From Pelargonium nanum (taxonomy: Eukaryota > Streptophyta > Magnoliopsida > Geraniales > Geraniaceae): 47,484 bases of DNA. The notes under the pieces were generated by a model. The model worked only from the letters and a program-made list of their open reading frames with translations. It did not search any database and had not been told where the DNA came from. Every line of letters starts with the position of its first letter. Positions within the stretch are counted from its first letter, which is position 1. A program made the position numbers and the translations under genes. The stretch lies in the NCBI GenBank assembly GCA_036897485.1, contig JAYMTF010000172.1, forward strand, positions 1-47,484, written 5' to 3'. Below, one piece after another: positions 46,008-47,484 of this stretch.

Positions 46008-46686
46008 TTTTTTTACGGATAGATAGTAAACTTTTATTAATCATAAACTATCTCCGACATCAGTAAATGAGAAACATCTATGGGCGGTTGAAGACCCAAC
46101 CACCCTATTACCCTTGAAATCGAATTAGAAGACCTAGCTAAAGCATGAGCCACATGGTTCGCAGATCGGTTAACCCAAATAAACTCAACTGAAATATAAT
46201 TCGCAACAAGTGACAAAATGTCATTAACTATCAGACCCAAGACACTGTAATTATTCTTCCCTCTGGTCTGCAAAGCATCCACAACTTCTTTCGCGTTTGA
46301 TTCAATCACTAAAGATCCTCATCCACGAATCTCAATCCAACTCAAAGCCTCTCGAATACTAATTTCTTCCGCTATCCGAGTCTCACAAACTCCCAGCCAG
46401 CAAGTCCGCCCACCTCCCCAACAACGTCTCGTTTAGTCCCGAATAACCCACGCCCCACCTGCCTTTCCTTCGGCCTTAAAGATGGCTCCATCCACGTTCA
46501 CCTTCAAAGTACCACTGCAGGGTGCAATCCAACGGCAAGGCTGACGTCGAGAAACTAATGTATTTCCAGCCGGGATGACTGGGTTGTGACTAACTTCAGT
46601 ATGCTGATTTTGTTCTTGCAACTGCACATCCCGAGCAGCACACCATGCCGAATAAACCGAGCCCGAGATCAGGACCTCTTCTCGGG
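46008..46686 (-). mobile_element. 5'-truncated LINE (non-LTR retrotransposon) copy
   Basis: A 679-bp insertion bounded by a perfect 18-bp direct repeat. Read on the minus strand it begins with RNase H-coding sequence and ends with a stop codon, an AATAAAAG signal near 46035 and a short A tail that runs into the left duplication. Truncated 5' end, A tail and long target duplication are the signature of target-primed reverse transcription. The reverse transcriptase and endonuclease parts are absent. Confidence 0.92.
46037..46683 (-). pseudogene. Broken LINE RNase H domain
   Basis: Minus strand: GTLKVNVDGAIFKAEGKAGG then AWVIRD and TAA (46435-46433), then RIAEEISIREALSWIEIRG, TGA (46321-46319), then SLVIESNAKEVVDALQTRG and VEFIWVNRSANHVAHALARS. 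This is the plant LINE-type RNase H. Catalytic positions: the first Asp (NVDGA) and the Glu (AEE) are present; the third, usually ESD, is Asn here. The TGA replaces the usual Trp of RGW. Between RD and RIAEE another frame reads LNETLLGRWADLLAGSL, the expected family text, so compensating frameshifts are present. Non-functional. Confidence 0.9.
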
Positions 46687-46704
46687 AATTATGATAATCT
46701 ACTT
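46687..46704. repeat. Right target-site duplication of the LINE insertion
   Basis: AATTATGATAATCTACTT, identical to 45990-46007. Confidence 0.93.
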
Positions 46705-47484
46705 ACCTTATACTTCCTTCATAAAAAGAATATATGAGTGTCATTGTTTATATTTTGATAAAATTAATGAGAAGTTAGATAGTGTGATGTATTTACTCTT
46801 CTATCCTTACAATCCCATTTTTAAAGAGTATTAACAAACTTATTATAATGATGTTATTGACAATTTATGCATGACCAACTTGTTAAAAAAAGTCTACGCT
46901 CATTTCGTAACAAAAATTCAAGTGAAACATGAAACTCAGTATGAGACAAAGAGTAACACATTGGGGGTAATTGGGTAATTAAACAAAAAATTATGTCAAA
47001 ATTAAAAAGAAAATTTGATGATGCGAGGGCCTAATACGGATTTTATAATATGTATATGGGTATATGTTTTTTCTAAACTGTGTCGTATAAAAATACCAAA
47101 TGTTGGACTTGGACATATGAGTGAGATCTGGGCCGTGATTTCACACCCTTTTTAAAATTTGAAGATACATTAATGGTCCACATGGTACCCCTAGACCCAC
47201 AAATCTTTAAACCGATCCAACTTCCAATCCGACCCGCAATCACAGGACCCGCTGACTCAGTACGAAAAAACGATCTTAATGGCACCCCAGTTACCCACCA
47301 TTTCCAAGCTTGAAGAACCCTAAGATTGTGTTTGAGAACATGGATTTGATTTGAAATTCATCATTTGAAATTCTAGATTTGAAATTTCGTATTTCAAATA
47401 CAAATATAATGTTTGAGAAATCATATTGATTGGAGTATTTTTTCCAAATCAAAATTGCCAGTCTTGTACGTCGTCGTTTGGGTC
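46705..47484. other. AT-rich intergenic DNA to the right edge
   Basis: No supportable gene. From about 47325 the sequence has repeated TTTGAAATT/AATTTCAAA blocks (for example GGATTTGATTTGAAATTC and GTATTTCAAATACAAAT), which could be one arm of an inverted-repeat element cut by the window edge. Confidence 0.35.

Noticed and set aside
1..47484. tRNA, rRNA, CRISPR, phage or bacterial-type operon
   Set aside because: No B-box-like GGTTCGA arms with a cloverleaf, no spaced direct-repeat array, and no contiguous prokaryotic-type coding were seen on reading both strands; every long conserved protein is intron-split and plant-like.

Overview
The window is nuclear DNA of a eudicot plant. The genes are interrupted by many AT-rich introns with GT-AG (and three GC-AG) borders, and the spliced products match plant proteins along their whole length. 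I cannot name the species. I saw no prokaryotic operon, phage, CRISPR array, rRNA or tRNA. I assembled every gene model by hand from frame continuity, splice borders and family conservation, so exon edges are predictions, though all intron phases close.

Layout, left to right: (1) 5' end of an APH1 gamma-secretase subunit gene, minus strand, cut by the left edge. (2) FTA, the protein farnesyl/geranylgeranyl-transferase alpha subunit, plus strand, divergent from APH1. (3) NTH1, an endonuclease III-type DNA glycosylase/AP lyase, minus strand, convergent with FTA. (4) A 642-residue plant protein of unknown function with a coiled coil and a C-terminal dsRNA-binding-like domain, plus strand, head-to-head with NTH1. 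(5) A BRAT1/ATAD2-type AAA-ATPase with a bromodomain, minus strand, tail-to-tail with gene 4, with a 2.1-kb intron in its 5'UTR. (6) A decayed LINE ORF1 (DUF4283-like) fragment. (7) A plant EFR3-type (SRL2/EFOP) membrane scaffold of 18 coding exons, minus strand. (8) An intronless secreted proline-rich protein, minus strand. (9) A 69-bp triple tandem repeat. (10) A small GC-rich gene for a uL18-family protein, minus strand. (11) A 5'-truncated LINE copy holding a broken RNase H domain, flanked by a perfect 18-bp target-site duplication. (12) Unassigned AT-rich DNA to the right edge.

The genes do not form a pathway. They are housekeeping or signalling loci: intramembrane proteolysis, prenylation, base-excision repair, chromatin, plasma-membrane lipid-kinase scaffolding, cell wall and an organellar-ribosome-like protein. 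Two small inverted-repeat transposons lie in introns, a 138-bp Tourist-like element in gene 4 and a 429-bp fold-back element in the BRAT1-like gene. The least described item is gene 4.
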